Source of the DNA: Nemophila menziesii
Lineage: Eukaryota > Streptophyta > Magnoliopsida > Boraginales > Hydrophyllaceae
Length of the DNA: 64,000 nt
Assembly (NCBI GenBank): GCA_029959085.1
Contig: JARWIR010000024.1
Coordinates: forward strand, 15,426,296 to 15,490,295
Direction: 5' to 3'
Part shown: piece after piece, positions 12,060 through 22,975 of the stretch
How positions within the stretch are numbered: position 1 is the first letter of the stretch
Layout of the letters: each line of letters starts with the position of its first letter
Made by a program: the position numbers and the translations under genes
Notes under the pieces: generated by a model
What the model saw: the letters and a program-made list of their open reading frames with translations, nothing else
Database searches by the model: none
Told to the model about the DNA's origin: nothing

Positions 12060-13186
12060 TTTTCTGCAAAAAACATAAAATTCAAGTGTTATTTGATTAT
12101 CATTTACACAAATCAAGCTTTGAAAGGAAATTTAAGTTATAGATATTTGAATTAATACCTGTAAATTGTAAATGGAGAAACAAATCAAGCTTTGAACAAT
12201 CAAATCCAGAAAAGGTCCATTCAAGTTAACAACAATTGCGAATCATGCAAGAAAATCAAGGGAACAATATATTAGCCAATATTCAATACACAACATTAAA
12301 ATGTAACCGAGAAAGATTAGAAATTACCTTTAATTTGATTAACAAAGCAAGAACAAGACAAACACCAACACCAATTGAAGTATTGAACAATAGCGAGACC
12401 ATGAAAAACACAAAATAAACAATCTATTAGCCAATATCAATTATCGAATGAAAATCCTTCAATAAAACAATTATTTGTTTCTAAATCATAAGATTTACGC
12501 AAACAATCAACTAAAATTCAATCGGAATTACAGAAAAGCAAAACACGCACCTTAGGGTTTCGAAAGGGTATTCTAATGGACAATAAACCCCCGCCGTTCC
12601 CTATATAGCCGTCGTCTTTCTCCAACCCACGGTCTAGATCTCTAACCATGGTTAGATGATTAAACCCAGAACCCAAATGACGAGCTTTATCAGAGCAATA
12701 AATGCAACCCACAAAAATAGGTGAGAAGGTATTAATGCGGTGTATAATATCGCTCAAAACGCCGGCGAGATTAGACGGGGAAGGAGAAGCGCAGGGCTAG
12801 GGGGTAGGGTTGTCAAGCGAAAGCAAGAGAGAGGATGATGTGATATGGGTGAGAGAAGAAAGAGATCAACTATTCGCGTAACGAAAGGGCAAAACCAAGG
12901 GTCGGACTCAAAAACGCGTAAAGTATATGCCTCCCACTTATGTTTTTGTTTTGTTTAATTTTTATATTATATATATATATATATAAAAAAATGGAACGCG
13001 GGTCGGGTTCGATTAACCGCGGGTTTGGCAAAGCCAAACCCACCAACCGGCCTAATACCCAAATAATTGATTTTTCTGGCCCATTGGGTTCGGGAGGGGA
13101 TCGGTTTGGGTTTTTTCGGGTCGATTTTGGGTCGGTTTTTTCGGTTGGGCGGGTTTGGGTCATGCCTGTGCAGTCCTAGGTACGGG

Positions 13187-13525
13187 TATTTAATATAAGA
13201 TATAAAAAAAATTATATTTAACATAAAAAATTAAAAAAATTAATATAAGAAATTAAAAAATTATAATTAATATAAGATATAAAAAAAGTATTATATAGGA
13301 AAAAAGTATTTATTGATTTATTATACAAGGTAAATAAAAAATTTATTAGTTAATCCTTAAAATAAAAAAATAAAAAAATAAAAAGGTCTTTAGCGGGAGA
13401 GGGGTCCTCGCTAAACGGGGGGCATAAATTTTTTGACACGCATTTTGGTGGTCAAATGCGCGCCTCCCAAATATTAAAAAGAAAAATTAAAAGCTTTAGC
13501 GTGAGACGGTCCTCGCTAAAAGGTA
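13187..13525. repeat. Internal AT-rich plus subterminal-type motif cluster in CACTA-1
   Basis: Directly after the right hAT duplication comes 200 bp of nearly pure A/T, then at 13385 AGGTCTTTAGCGGGAG, TCCTCGCTAAAC, and at 13494-13520 CTTTAGCGTGAG with TCCTCGCTAAAAGG. This repeats the arrangement of the true right end (AT-rich 16500-16640, then AAGGTCTTTAGCGAGAG). It stands just upstream of the TNPA-like transcription unit, so it could serve as its promoter or mark an old fusion of two CACTA ends. Confidence 0.65.
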
Positions 13526-13529
13526 GGCA

Positions 13530-13727
13530 GATTTAATTAAATCCGCCGAGCCCTCTTCTTCTTCCACATTTCTCTTCTTTCTCTCTAAAACCTCTATTAA
13601 CACAATTTCTACTCCACTCCAAAGTTTTAATTCCAGCAACACCAAGCTACTCCGAATCAAGGGGAGGCTTCTACAACAACATAAACAACAACTAAACACC
13701 ATTTTAGGTAAGAAGTCATTGATTTTT
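13530..13727 (+). other. Probable 5' leader exon of the TNPA-like gene
   Basis: A C/T-rich leader-like stretch (CCCTCTTCTTCTTCC onward) ending at ATTTTAG/GTAAGAAG, a good splice donor at 13707-13714. It holds no long open frame on the plus strand. The reading as 5' UTR is inferred from its position before the intron repeat and the coding exons. Confidence 0.45.
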
Positions 13728-14589
13728 TTTCAAAAATATTTTCAATTTTTTTTGGCTTAAACACGAATCTAATGGTTTATTTTTGGTTTGTTTATGATTT
13801 GTGGAGCTTCATTACCATCATTTAACACCTATTGCTCGGATTTTAAGGTATGTAATCTAATTTTTTTTTTACATTTTTAGAAAAAATTATTCTTGATAAT
13901 ATTAATAAATTCGAATTTAAGTAAAGGTATAAGATTGGTATGTAGTATATAATTTTCAACAAATCAACATGTTTAGTTGTATTTTTTTTTTTTGGAATTT
14001 GTATGCAAAAAAATGGGATTTAGGAAGGTATTGTATGGAATTTATGAAATATTGTTGAATTTAGGTGCCTTGGAATTTTTTTGTTTAAGTTAGGGGTGAA
14101 TTTATAATTTTATAATGTTTAGGGGTTAATGTGTAATTTTGAAAATATTAAGTGCCTTAGAAATTTTATATTGATGTTAGGGATTAATTTGGATTTTTAA
14201 AAAAATTAGGGGTTAATTTGGATTTTTAAAAAATATTAGTGGATAAAGTGTAATTTTGAAAATATTAGTTGCCTTAGAAATTTTGTATTGATTTTAGGGA
14301 TTAATTTGGATTTAAAAAAAATTAGGGGTTAATTTGGATTTTTAAAAAGTATTAGTGGATAAAGTGTAATTTAGAAAATATTAGGTGCCTTAAAAATTTT
14401 ATATTGAATTTAGGAATTAATTTGGATTTTTAAAAAATATTAGTGTATAAAGTGTAATTTTGAAAATATTAGATGCCTTATAAATTTTATATTGATTTTA
14501 GGGATTAATTTGGATTTTAAAAAAAAATAGGGGTTAATTTGGATTTTTAAAAAATATTAGTGGATAAAGTAAAATTTTGAAAGTATTAG
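13728..14589. repeat. Intron of the TNPA-like gene with tandem repeat
   Basis: AT-rich intron. From about 14040 to 14580 a unit of roughly 100 bp repeats about five times: TTAGGGATTAATTTGGATT, then TTAGTGGATAAAGTGTAATT, then TTAGGTGCCTTAGAAATTTT. The TTAGGTGCCTTA word is shared with the TNPD intron repeats of CACTA-1 and CACTA-2. Confidence 0.75.
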
Positions 14590-16220
14590 ATGGTCGATAT
14601 AACGCCGCCACAAGGTCACCACGGAGATGGGGATGGACGGGACCCCACACAATCGAAGTAATCCTATAGGGGGTTGCAACGCACCGGGTAATATTTCATT
14701 TTACGCCTACTTTTAAATGAATTATTATTTTAATCGTAAAATTAAACAGGTAATAACCCGAGAAAAGCGAGAGGGAAGACGACTCTTGCTTGGTTCAAGA
14801 GTCAAAGAGGAAGTATGGCGGTAGGCTACCAATGGAGTTTTGCTCGTACGATAACACTTGGAACCCCGTTGGAAAATACTCCCACCACGTGCCTCAAGTA
14901 ATTAATCACACAATTCGAGCGAATGTTCCACTATATTACAGGTTCTGGACAGATGTCCCGGAAGAAGAGCATACGAATGTTTTGACTCGATTAGGAGTAA
15001 GTCACTAATTTTTATTTTTTATATTTATCTAAAAAAATATATTTAACTTCATTTATTTATAAACATGAATTTTTTGAGGTGGAGAATTGGCAGGCCCGGT
15101 CAGATTGGGGGGATATCCAACGAATGATAACCAACAAATGTGGGAAGGGGTATAGCGACCACAAGAATCGAGTGAAGAGAGAGTATTACAAGTCCAGAGT
15201 AAAACCGGATGACCTAACTCCCGAGAACTGGGAGCTCACCTTGAAGATGTGGGACTCGGAACGGGTTCAGGTGATTGTAATGTTTTAATACGTATCAATT
15301 AAAATATTATCTTAATTATTGACTAAATTTTTTTTTCATTCGTTGTTTTAAAAATTAGAATCAAGCGTAAAGGAATAAGGATAATAGGGAGCTGCTTCAA
15401 AATCAAACCGGGGCCGGTTCTAGGACCTATACAAGGTGGAGGGATAATCTAATGGAGGAGGTAATAAATATTTTAAAATTGTTTATTTCAATAACTATTT
15501 TTGATTGTTTGACTTTTTACAGGGACAAAGGAGTAGTCAAGGGGCCGGGGATAACATGGAATCAGTGCCTCTGCCAAAAATAAACGAGTTCTTCTTCAAG
15601 ATCGGGTGGAGCAGAAAGAATAACGGGTGGAGGAGTCTCGAGTACGAGAGAGCGGACGTAAGTTTTTTATTTTATTTTCATATATCATACAATTTATTAT
15701 ATTTTAATATATTTATTTTATTGTACAGAGAGCGTTGAAGGGGATTCTCGAGAATAGAGTTCTGGAATCCCAAAGCCAAAGCGGAGACTTATCTTGTACA
15801 CCTCCCATGACAGAGTAGGAGCAGGTAGACGCCGTGATGGAAGCAGATCGACAAGGGTTAGGAGAGGGGACCCGCTACTGGATACCGGAAGAGGGTCACC
15901 CGCTTCTGGAGAAGAGGAGTTCTTCTAATGATTGGGATCCGGTAAGCGAGAGCATGCTTCTGGACTACGAGTGGCTGATGAAGTTCCTAAACGAGTTCCT
16001 TGTCTCCATAGGCAAGGTTCCAGTGCCAGACGATATTTCACGATCCTCGGCTTCCACTGCCAGTACGAGACCGACTAAGGAGGCGATGGACGCACGGATG
16101 AGTACAGCCATCACCTTGCTCAACAGGTGCCGAGAAGAACGTGGTCAGGAGGAAAGTCTACTCCCTCCATCCGGCAATCGATCCGCTGCTGGTCCCTACC
16201 GAGCCCGACCCCGAGACTGA
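14590..16220 (+). pseudogene. TNPA-like CACTA protein (Transposase_24 / Ptta type)
   Basis: Several exons separated by short AT-rich introns: about 14590-14687 (MVDITPPQGHHGDG), 14752-15000 (KYGGRLPMEF, PVGKYSHHVPQVI, WTDVPEEEHTNVL), 15077-15270 (SDWGDIQRMITNK, YKSRVKPDDLTPENW), 15358-15460 (NRELLQNQTGAGSRTY), 15523-15660 and 15729-16220 (GLGEGTRYWIPEEGHPL, SRSSASTASTRP). This order is that of the plant Transposase_24 family, thought to bind subterminal repeats. In-frame stops are present (exon 1 after QSK; NQA* near 15366; TE* at about 15817), so the gene is probably dead, though splicing could avoid some. The last exon is repeated in CACTA-2 (44905-45404). Confidence 0.8.
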
Positions 16221-16640
16221 GCCCGACCCCGATCCCGACCCCGATCCCGACTCACTACATCAGGTCCTTCAAGCTCGCGGCTCCATGATGAAGAAGAAGA
16301 AGAAGAAGATGGAGATGAAGATATATTTATTCCTTAGATGGTGTGTTGTTTGTTAAGACTTTGTGTTTATGTTGACGTTATGTTGACTTCTTATGACTTT
16401 TATTATTTTCGGTTTATGGTTTGTACTGTTTGACTTTTTATGACTTTGACTATCGGATAATTTAGTTTTCATATTGTATTATTTTGTCTCTTTTCATACA
16501 CAGAATTAAAAATATTAATTCAAGTAAAAAAAAAGGAAACACAAATTTAAAACAAAAGCAAAAATAAATAAATTATATAACTTAAAAAAATAAAAATATA
16601 ATTGAAATAAATAAAAAAACAATTAAAATAAAATAAAATA

Positions 16641-16958
16641 AGGTCTTTAGCGAGAGTTTACTAGTCCTCGCTAAAGAGTTGACTAGCAATCGCGACGACT
16701 AAGCCGTCGCGAAAGACCACCCCTTTAGCGAGAAACAAGTCCTCGCAAAATGGGGGTCTTTTGCGAGGACAGCTTGTCGTCGCTAAAGAATGTGGCTCAC
16801 GCGATGACACTTGACGCCATCGCAAAAGGGGGGTCTTTCTCGACGAATTTTTAGCGAGGACCTGTCGTCGCAAAAGACTAAACGGGATCTTTAGCGAGAA
16901 CCTGCTGGGTCTTTAGCAACGACAGCAGTCCTCGCTAAAGATGTCGCATCCTGTAGTG
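16641..16958. repeat. CACTA-1 right subterminal repeat array
   Basis: CTTTAGCGAGAG, TCCTCGCTAAAGAG, GACGACTAAGCCGTCGC, TCGCAAAATGGGGG, CTTTTGCGAGGAC, GTCGTCGCTAAAG and similar words alternate up to the terminal TAGTG. A 70-codon minus frame over it is a by-product of the repeats. Confidence 0.85.
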
Positions 16959-17444
16959 GCTCTAGGGAGACTCGTTGATGGCTAGTGAGAAGAGGGCTAA
17001 AATCACACTCTAAATTATCCAAATATACGTACCACACCTACCCTAAGCCTACATTACAACCTTAAAGACCTTATGATTCTTGATTATGCATTTTAGGAGA
17101 TTTATCATTATCAATACTAGTTAAATGGACCTTAGAAACTATGTGTAGATCGAGGAACACCCTATAACCACCATTGTGACCTAAGAAAGAACCTCAGTTA
17201 GCGCATTGCAAAACTAATTTGATCTTGATAACTATTTGTATGGATTTTATATTTGTTAAGTATATGTTTGATTTAGTTTGTAAAATATATTATATGAGAT
17301 TTACTAAGATTTTAGCTTAAGTGTCATTCGTTCTATTTTATATGATTTCTTTCTTTCTTGGCTTATTTGACTTAGACCCGTCCAAACTCCTTTTCTTTCT
17401 TCTTTCTATTTTGTCGGGACGACAAAACCTTGAGATGGGGGTCT

Positions 17445-18961
17445 TGATGTGTCTCTTTTTGCGACAAATAAATCTATATTTGAGACATAGTCTTAGGATT
17501 TCATTGGGTATAAGTGAGGGATTTCCCCCCTATTATTTGCGATATTGTACTTTTCATTCTATTTTTGGACTAATTGTTATCTATATATATTTTTGTGCTT
17601 TAATCGTGTGTTTATTGTGTAGTTTAGGTACATGCTTGATACAAGGGTCGAAGAGGAATATAAGAGCTCAAACAGTCAAGAGAAACTCCAAGTCTAAGAG
17701 AAAGTTGAGCTTGGAGCTACTTTGGGAAGTTAGAGCGTTCATTGATTAAGTCTTAAACTCTATTGATGGAATCACCATGAATTTTTTATGAGAATCACGG
17801 TCGTGTGGCAAGTGACAGAATTCAATTCGAAGTTAAGATGAAGAAGTTATGTCAAAAACCATTCTCATGGCTCGAACGTGTGATCTGCTGCATAAAAACC
17901 GGTTAGGTCCATTCTAAACCTAAATTCCTATTCCTTAAAGGGCCCCAACGAAATTAGAAGGTACTTAAGCTCATTTTCAAGCCACATATCACTACGCTTC
18001 AATTTCACAACATTATCCAGAGGGAAAAGCAAGAGTAAGCGCCTAGAGAAGAGAAGAATGGGGTCTCTACACCCTTCTTCATCATTTTCCATCATATTTT
18101 CACACATTCATACTCTATATTAGGTTACCTCTATTTCATTTCAGTATTTAAACATGATTTCATTCGCATTTTATTTGTATTCCCTTTCTTTTAGTATGAG
18201 CTAAACCATTAAAGTTTGATTCTTGGATTGGGTACGAAACCTAGATGATTATAATTGAGTTTTGAGTATTTGGGACAAAGTTTAATGTTTAATTGAACTG
18301 AAATTATAATTCCATTGTTTATATTCGTGAGCTTGTTGCGTATCTAGGTCCTAATCAAACGTAGGTAGTGTGAGACTATCTGATTAACGTTTGTGCGGTG
18401 GGTTGGAATTTCATACATAAGATATAAGCGCCTAGTGCCTTGGATGAGTGGGTTCCTTGCACACTAGGTAGTCTTTGGGTTGTGAGTTTAATACATCGCA
18501 TCACCGGAGGGTGTGTAAGGTAGAAGCTCTAGATGCATGAAAAGGGAGTAGAGAGGCTTTGAATCCCTATCAATGTGAACTAATCAATTCACCCTTATAT
18601 CAAAACAATATAATAGTTATTTAGGAGGATTTCCTACAAGAATGAAACATCTCAATCTCATACATTTTTATCTTTTATTGAATTTACTGTTACTTACCCT
18701 TTTACTTAGTTACTTATATTAATTTCATTTTAGTCCTTGTAGTAAGAAAACCAAAAAACACTCCCATATTTTTATTATTTTAATTGCAACTTTACACTAT
18801 TGTACAAGCTGAGTATATCTGTTACATCCAAGTAGTCCATAAGGAACGATAGCTCTACGCTTATCACATTTGTACTTGGCGATAACCCGTACGCTTGCAG
18901 GGAGTCCTAGTTTCGTTGGTGTTAGTCTTACATTATATTTATATCACACCCCAAAATGCCA
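17445..18961 (+). repeat. 3' LTR of gypsy family B (B-1)
   Basis: Starts TGATGTGTCTC right after the purine-rich GAGATGGGGGTCT. Length about 1517 bp, close to the 1550 bp of the B-2 LTR at 54668-56217, with which it aligns in reverse complement. An open reading frame of 142 codons at 17321-17749 is a chance frame over the internal/LTR boundary. The right end near 18961 is placed by comparison and may be off by about ten bases. Confidence 0.75.
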
Positions 18962-20990
18962 AAAGATTGACACAGAAACCTAAGTCACACCCCGCCTATT
19001 CTTTGAAGGTACCACCAATTTTATTTGGGAGGTTAAAACTTCTAGGATATTGAAGCTTTCGTGGTAGCTTCCTTTGAACTCGAGTTGATACCCCTTTAGT
19101 TAGATCCAGAGTCTCACACTCAATGAATATATTTTGTTTGGAGAGTGTCACCTTGACGAATAGTTTATGTTTCAGCTCATTCTCGACAGTTTTGAATACT
19201 AGAAAGTTGATCTTCACTTGGATCGATGTCTACAGGGCCGGTCCTGACCTTTTGGGGGCCTAAGGCGAACTTTAGAAAATGGTCCTTAAAAAAATTATAA
19301 CTTACATAAATAAAAAAAGGCAAAATATAATAAGAAAAACGACTAAATAAGTTTTAAAAAAAACACAAACAAATTTATCACTTGAACACTCATCTCCTTA
19401 CCGTTTTTTATGCAAATTCACTAATATGTTTTAGTCTAAAAATAATTTAATATCACTTATATGCAAAATTCAGAAAAAATTATTAATGAATTAACAATCT
19501 AATTATAATTTACTTTTCTAATTAATTAGATATAAATAAAATAAATTATAAACTATAAAATTTATAACTATTCATTTAATAATTTTTTAATCATAAACCT
19601 AATTATTTAGAAAAGATAAAATAATTATATAAATATAATCTAGATAATATATTATTCTAACAAAAAAAACATCATATATAAAAGTTATAAAATAATAAAA
19701 TAATATTATAATGAATTAAAAAAATTAGAAAAAAAAATACATTACCTTTGATTATTAAAGGAGGCACGCATGCTATTCTTTATTAATTTTCAACTTTTTA
19801 TTAATTATAGTAGAGTGAGTAGTATTAAATATAAGATTTTTTTATATCGGACGAATAAACAAAACATTATTAAGTACTGATATATATATATATATATACA
19901 ATTTTTGACTTGGTCAATAAGTTATTTTAATTTTTTTATTTTAATTTTTTGTTTCTTTTGAATTGGGCTGATATATTAAGTTGGGCCTTTTTAATTTTTT
20001 TACCTATAATATTTTATACATAAAATAAATTTAGAGGCCCTAAAATTTTCATTTTTTGGGGGGGCCCAAGGCCATGGCCTCCTTGGCCTACCCCCAAAAC
20101 CGGCTCTGGATGTCTATACAAACTTCTTGTACATGGTATCACCAATCGAATATGTGATTTGTAACAAACATGGTGGTATAAACAAATGTGTATTGGTGGA
20201 GATTCGGCCTCTTTCTTCTCTTGCACGCTCGGTGCAACAATTACCTCTCTTATTTTCTCAACCTCATCTTCTTCAACCCAATCCTCAACAATAACCTCAT
20301 TCAAGTTTAGCATGGTCGGTTCTATCTTATTTGGAATCTCCACTATATTAGGTGTAACCGGTGGCAATTTCATAATCTTTTCAGCTTTAAGGCCAATATC
20401 CTTACACGACTTAAACCTAATATTGTTATCACAGTTTTGAATGTCCATAACCTCGATGTTTGTACCTTGTCCAATTTGCCTAGGTGGATAGTGTGGACGG
20501 TTTTGAAGATGATTGGCAATTTGGGAGACTTGATTCTCCAATATTTTCAACGAATCCATGTACTCGTTGAATCTCTTGATGTTTGCTCTCACGTTCTCTT
20601 GCGTCATCGCTATGAAATGCTTTCAAAGTCTATCAAAGCTCATTAGAGGAGCCTTCTTATGGATGTGCCGGAAGTGATTTCTGAGCAAGACAATTAACAT
20701 ATGCGTGATTAACGGGTTGCGGCGATTGAGATTGGTTCAAATAGCTTTGTCTCCCTTGATACGGAATTTGGGACCTTTGCTGGAAGTTGTTATGTTGAGG
20801 TCATGTTTGATAACAGTTACTTTGATTCACGACCCCATTCAGATTTGACCATTGAAGAACGGGATGATTGTGATTCCTATGTTGATGCCCATGATTATCC
20901 GATTGGTAATTTCTACGATTTGACACGAAAAACATGGACTCTGGATTACTTTGTCATTCTTCCCATATATGATCATTAAACCCCCAACAG
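18962..20990 (-). pseudogene. Gypsy gag C-terminus and protease fragment
   Basis: On the minus strand, from 20990: a Gln/Asn/His-rich gag tail (QSYLNQSQSPQPVNHAYVN), then SLKILENQVSQIANHLQNRP (20568-20509), the usual plant gypsy segment before the protease. After the inserted hAT element (19233-20108) it continues with KHKLFVKVTLSKQ, then KLPRKLQYPRSFNLP and a decayed protease start, CDLG followed by NLL (18975-18960), where functional relatives have CDLGASINLMP. It ends where the B-1 LTR ends. Stops and the insertion make it nonfunctional. Matrix, RT and integrase parts are absent. Confidence 0.85.
19233..20108. mobile_element. Non-autonomous hAT-like element, 876 bp
   Basis: Perfect 8-bp duplication GATGTCTA at 19225-19232 and 20109-20116. 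The left end is CAGGGCCGGTCCTGACC and the right, complemented, CAGAGCCGGTTTTGGGG. The subterminal zones are G/C-rich (GGGGGCCTAAGGC; GGGGGGGCCCAAGGCC) and the middle is almost pure A/T with no coding. It splits the gypsy gag-protease fragment, whose reading frame joins across it. Confidence 0.93.
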
Positions 20991-20995
20991 AAAAC

Positions 20996-21290
20996 TGATG
21001 TCTCTCTTTTTGTGATGGATAAATCCATTTAAGAGACGTTATTTTAAGAGTTTATTGGGTCTAAGTGAGGTATTTTTTTGTGTTATTTATATTACACTTT
21101 TATTCTAGTTTTGGATAAACAAAAAACTAAGGAAAAGGCTAAAAGTAACTTGGGGAGAGAATCAAGGCTAAGGAAAGGATAATGAAATCTGAAAAGGCAC
21201 AAGAGGGGTGAAGGCTTGAAGAGGGATTAATGGAGAAAATCTTGGAACCAACTTTTTTTTTATTTCTAGAGCAAAGGGAAAGCATTTAGT
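20996..21290 (+). repeat. LTR head of gypsy B type (B-3 fragment)
   Basis: Begins TGATGTCTCTCTTTTTGTG and follows the first 150 bp of the B-family LTR (GATGGATAAATCC, TTATTGGGTCTAAGTGAGG, TTCTAGTTTTGGA), after which similarity fades. It is only the 5' portion of the LTR and abuts the minus-strand gag fragment at 20990. No duplication was identified. Confidence 0.65.
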
Positions 21291-21651
21291 CTAGAGAGAA
21301 AAAGTTTAAATTCATATCAATAAACCGTCTCATACGATGTTATTTAAAATAATAGTTTTGACCGATATTAATTGTTGAAATTTTGAAAACTTAACAAATA
21401 AGATTAATATCTTAGTTTCTTATAATCATATTTTAATCTTTCTATACGTTTTTTAGATTGATTATGACATTTTTATATATTTTCACAAGATTCCTTAAAT
21501 CAAAATTAAGTTATAATCCAATTTTGAAATTAAAAATATAAAGAGATGAATCATTTGTTAGTTGTCTATCAATCATTAATCATATTTAAGGTTTGTATTA
21601 TAATTTTATCTATTATATGATTTGCAAAAAAGAATCAGAATATATTAGAAA

Positions 21652-22007
21652 GAGTAATGCTAGGTATCACCCAAAAACGTATCACCTAAACATCACCCAT
21701 GATGTGGCAATTAGGTGGTCCAATCATGAATTTTCTCTTTCCAGATTTACTTTTTTCTCTCTCTTCCATGATTGGACCACCTAATTGCCACATCATGGGT
21801 GATGTTTAGGTGATACCTTTTTGGGTGATATCATCCAAAAAGGTATCACCTAAACATCACCCATGATGTGGCAATTAGGTGGTCCAATCATGGAAGAGAG
21901 AGAAAAAAGTAAATCTGGAAAGAGAAAATTCATGATTGGACCACCTAATTGCCACATCATGGGTGATGTTTAGGTGATACCTTTTTAGGTGATACCCAGC
22001 ATTACTC
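21652..22007. mobile_element. Palindromic Mutator-type MITE, 356 bp
   Basis: Flanked by a perfect 9-bp duplication TATTAGAAA (21643-21651 and 22008-22016), the size made by Mutator-like transposases. Ends are GAGTAATGCTAGGTATCACC and, complemented, GAGTAATGCTGGGTATCACC. The whole element is one near-perfect inverted repeat centred at about 21830, and each arm again contains an inverted repeat, so one 45-bp block (ATCACCTAAACATCACCCAT onward) occurs four times in alternating orientation. It has no coding. Confidence 0.95.
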
Positions 22008-22016
22008 TATTAGAAA

Positions 22017-22804
22017 AGATTTACAAATTAAAATGAATAAAGATTTATCTTCTATCAACAATCCTACATGGATAATGAAATAGATTAGTTATATTATTAA
22101 TTAAGTAATATATGATAGGCCAGGATACTTAAAAAGAAAGATTTGATAAATATTTTCATTTTTTTTATTAATATTTGCATTTCCAAATAGTAAAGAAAAA
22201 TGTCGTCCAAAAAAAAAAATAGTAAAGAAAATGAATTTTATTAAGTTATTTTATTATTTTTTGTATAAACGGAATTATGATCACATATTTCAGTTTTTTT
22301 TTTTCAAATCAATGCTTAGTATTTCAATTGTGTTATAAAAATAATTCATCTACAATTTGTTTTGTCAAAACATGAAAATCATAAAACAATAAAAAGTACA
22401 TTATTTCTTTCCATTTTAGGTAACTCAGATAATTTTGACAGATATTGTTAAAGAGATCGATTTAAATTGAAAAAAGATACAGAAACGATAAGCTTATACA
22501 ATGGCTAACCTAATGCCATAATAATTGTTGTCGTATAAAAGTGTAAATATTCCTTAATAACTTGTTAATTGAAGATAAAGTTTGACACATAAATAAGAGA
22601 ATAAAATAAAAAGACATGTATGTTAAGAAACCAAGAGCACATGAATATTTTGTTAAATAATATACAATTAAAAATTCTTATGGAGCTCCAAACAGAAATA
22701 AACAAACGTTTAGTAGGACACGGCCCAATCGTGGATATGAATATGATATTCATCGATAATGCGGGAACAAAAATCTCCAATAATATGAATTTGTGTTTTT
22801 TTTT
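22017..22804. other. AT-rich sequence, nothing recognised
   Basis: Long A/T-rich stretch without recognised element ends. The overlapping 64-71-codon frames at 22565-22814 on both strands resemble nothing I know. Confidence 0.3.
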
Positions 22805-22975
22805 ACATGGATGATCTCGGTTAGTTTGTACGCATCATGACTATTACATGAGAATATACACGTCTCCCATGTATATTTCCTGGTATATTAGAATTAGGTT
22901 ACTTAAATTAAAGAAAAGGTTCGAGTCTTGTATTTCTCACTTTACACAGGTAAAAGAGGGAATTCGAACCCATTA
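22805..22975 (-). mobile_element. Decayed SINE copy
   Basis: Aligns with the SINE at 27198-27406: GGTTAGTTTGTACGCATCATGACTA against GGTTAGCTTGCGCGCACCATG, then AATTAGGTTAC and, near the far end, GAATTCGAACCCATT, the complement of a tRNA-type B box. The A-box end and flanking duplication could not be found. Confidence 0.6.

Larger units (their letters stand above)
8954..13178 (-). mobile_element. hAT element, nearly complete, 4.2 kb, inside CACTA-1
   Basis: Flanked by perfect 8-bp duplications GGTACGGG (8946-8953 and 13179-13186). The left end reads TAAGGCTGCTCACGGGTC and the right, complemented, TAGGACTGCACAGGCATG: imperfect inverted ends of the TAGGGCTGCTCACGGG kind seen in plant Ac/Tip100-like hAT families. 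Both subterminal zones (8970-9120 and 13000-13165) are rich in GGGTTGGGT/CGGGT words. The transposase gene lies on the minus strand (12059 to 9999). The ends are intact and the gene has few lesions, so this is one of the youngest features of the window. Confidence 0.95.
6627..16958 (+). mobile_element. CACTA-1: En/Spm-type DNA transposon, 10.3 kb
   Basis: Left end CACTACTACACGC, right end (complemented) CACTACAGGATGC, flanked by GCT on both sides (6624-6626 and 16959-16961), the 3-bp duplication expected of CACTA elements. Subterminal arrays of TTTAGCGAGGAC-like motifs in both orientations occupy 6645-6895 and 16641-16945. Coding order is transposase-like TNPD then TNPA-like gene, both plus strand. 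TNPD is cut by a hAT element (8954-13178) and its 3' half is missing. Without the hAT and one TSD copy the element would be about 6.1 kb. It lies inside gypsy B-1, and an uninterrupted copy of that site is near 56700. Confidence 0.95.
6118..18961 (+). mobile_element. Gypsy B-1: 3' noncoding region and 3' LTR, split by CACTA-1
   Basis: Two blocks belong together: 6118-6626 and 16959-18961. Joined in order they are collinear with the minus-strand region 58800 down to 54668, including the stretch with GACACTCGTCTAG (6259 here, RC near 58607), the GTTGAGTGAAA block and the segment before the LTR with TTTTGTCGGGACGACAAAA. No pol remains; this is the region between the last gene and the 3' LTR, then a purine tract (about 17433-17443) and the LTR. 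CACTA-1 interrupts it with TSD GCT. The right edge meets a minus-strand gag-protease fragment. Confidence 0.8.

Noticed and set aside
12870..13224. Minus- and plus-strand frames of 79-97 codons
   Set aside because: They lie in the repetitive right subterminal zone of the hAT element.
17321..17749. 142-codon open frame
   Set aside because: It spans the boundary between gypsy B-1 internal sequence and its LTR and has no counterpart in the B-2 copy; chance frame.
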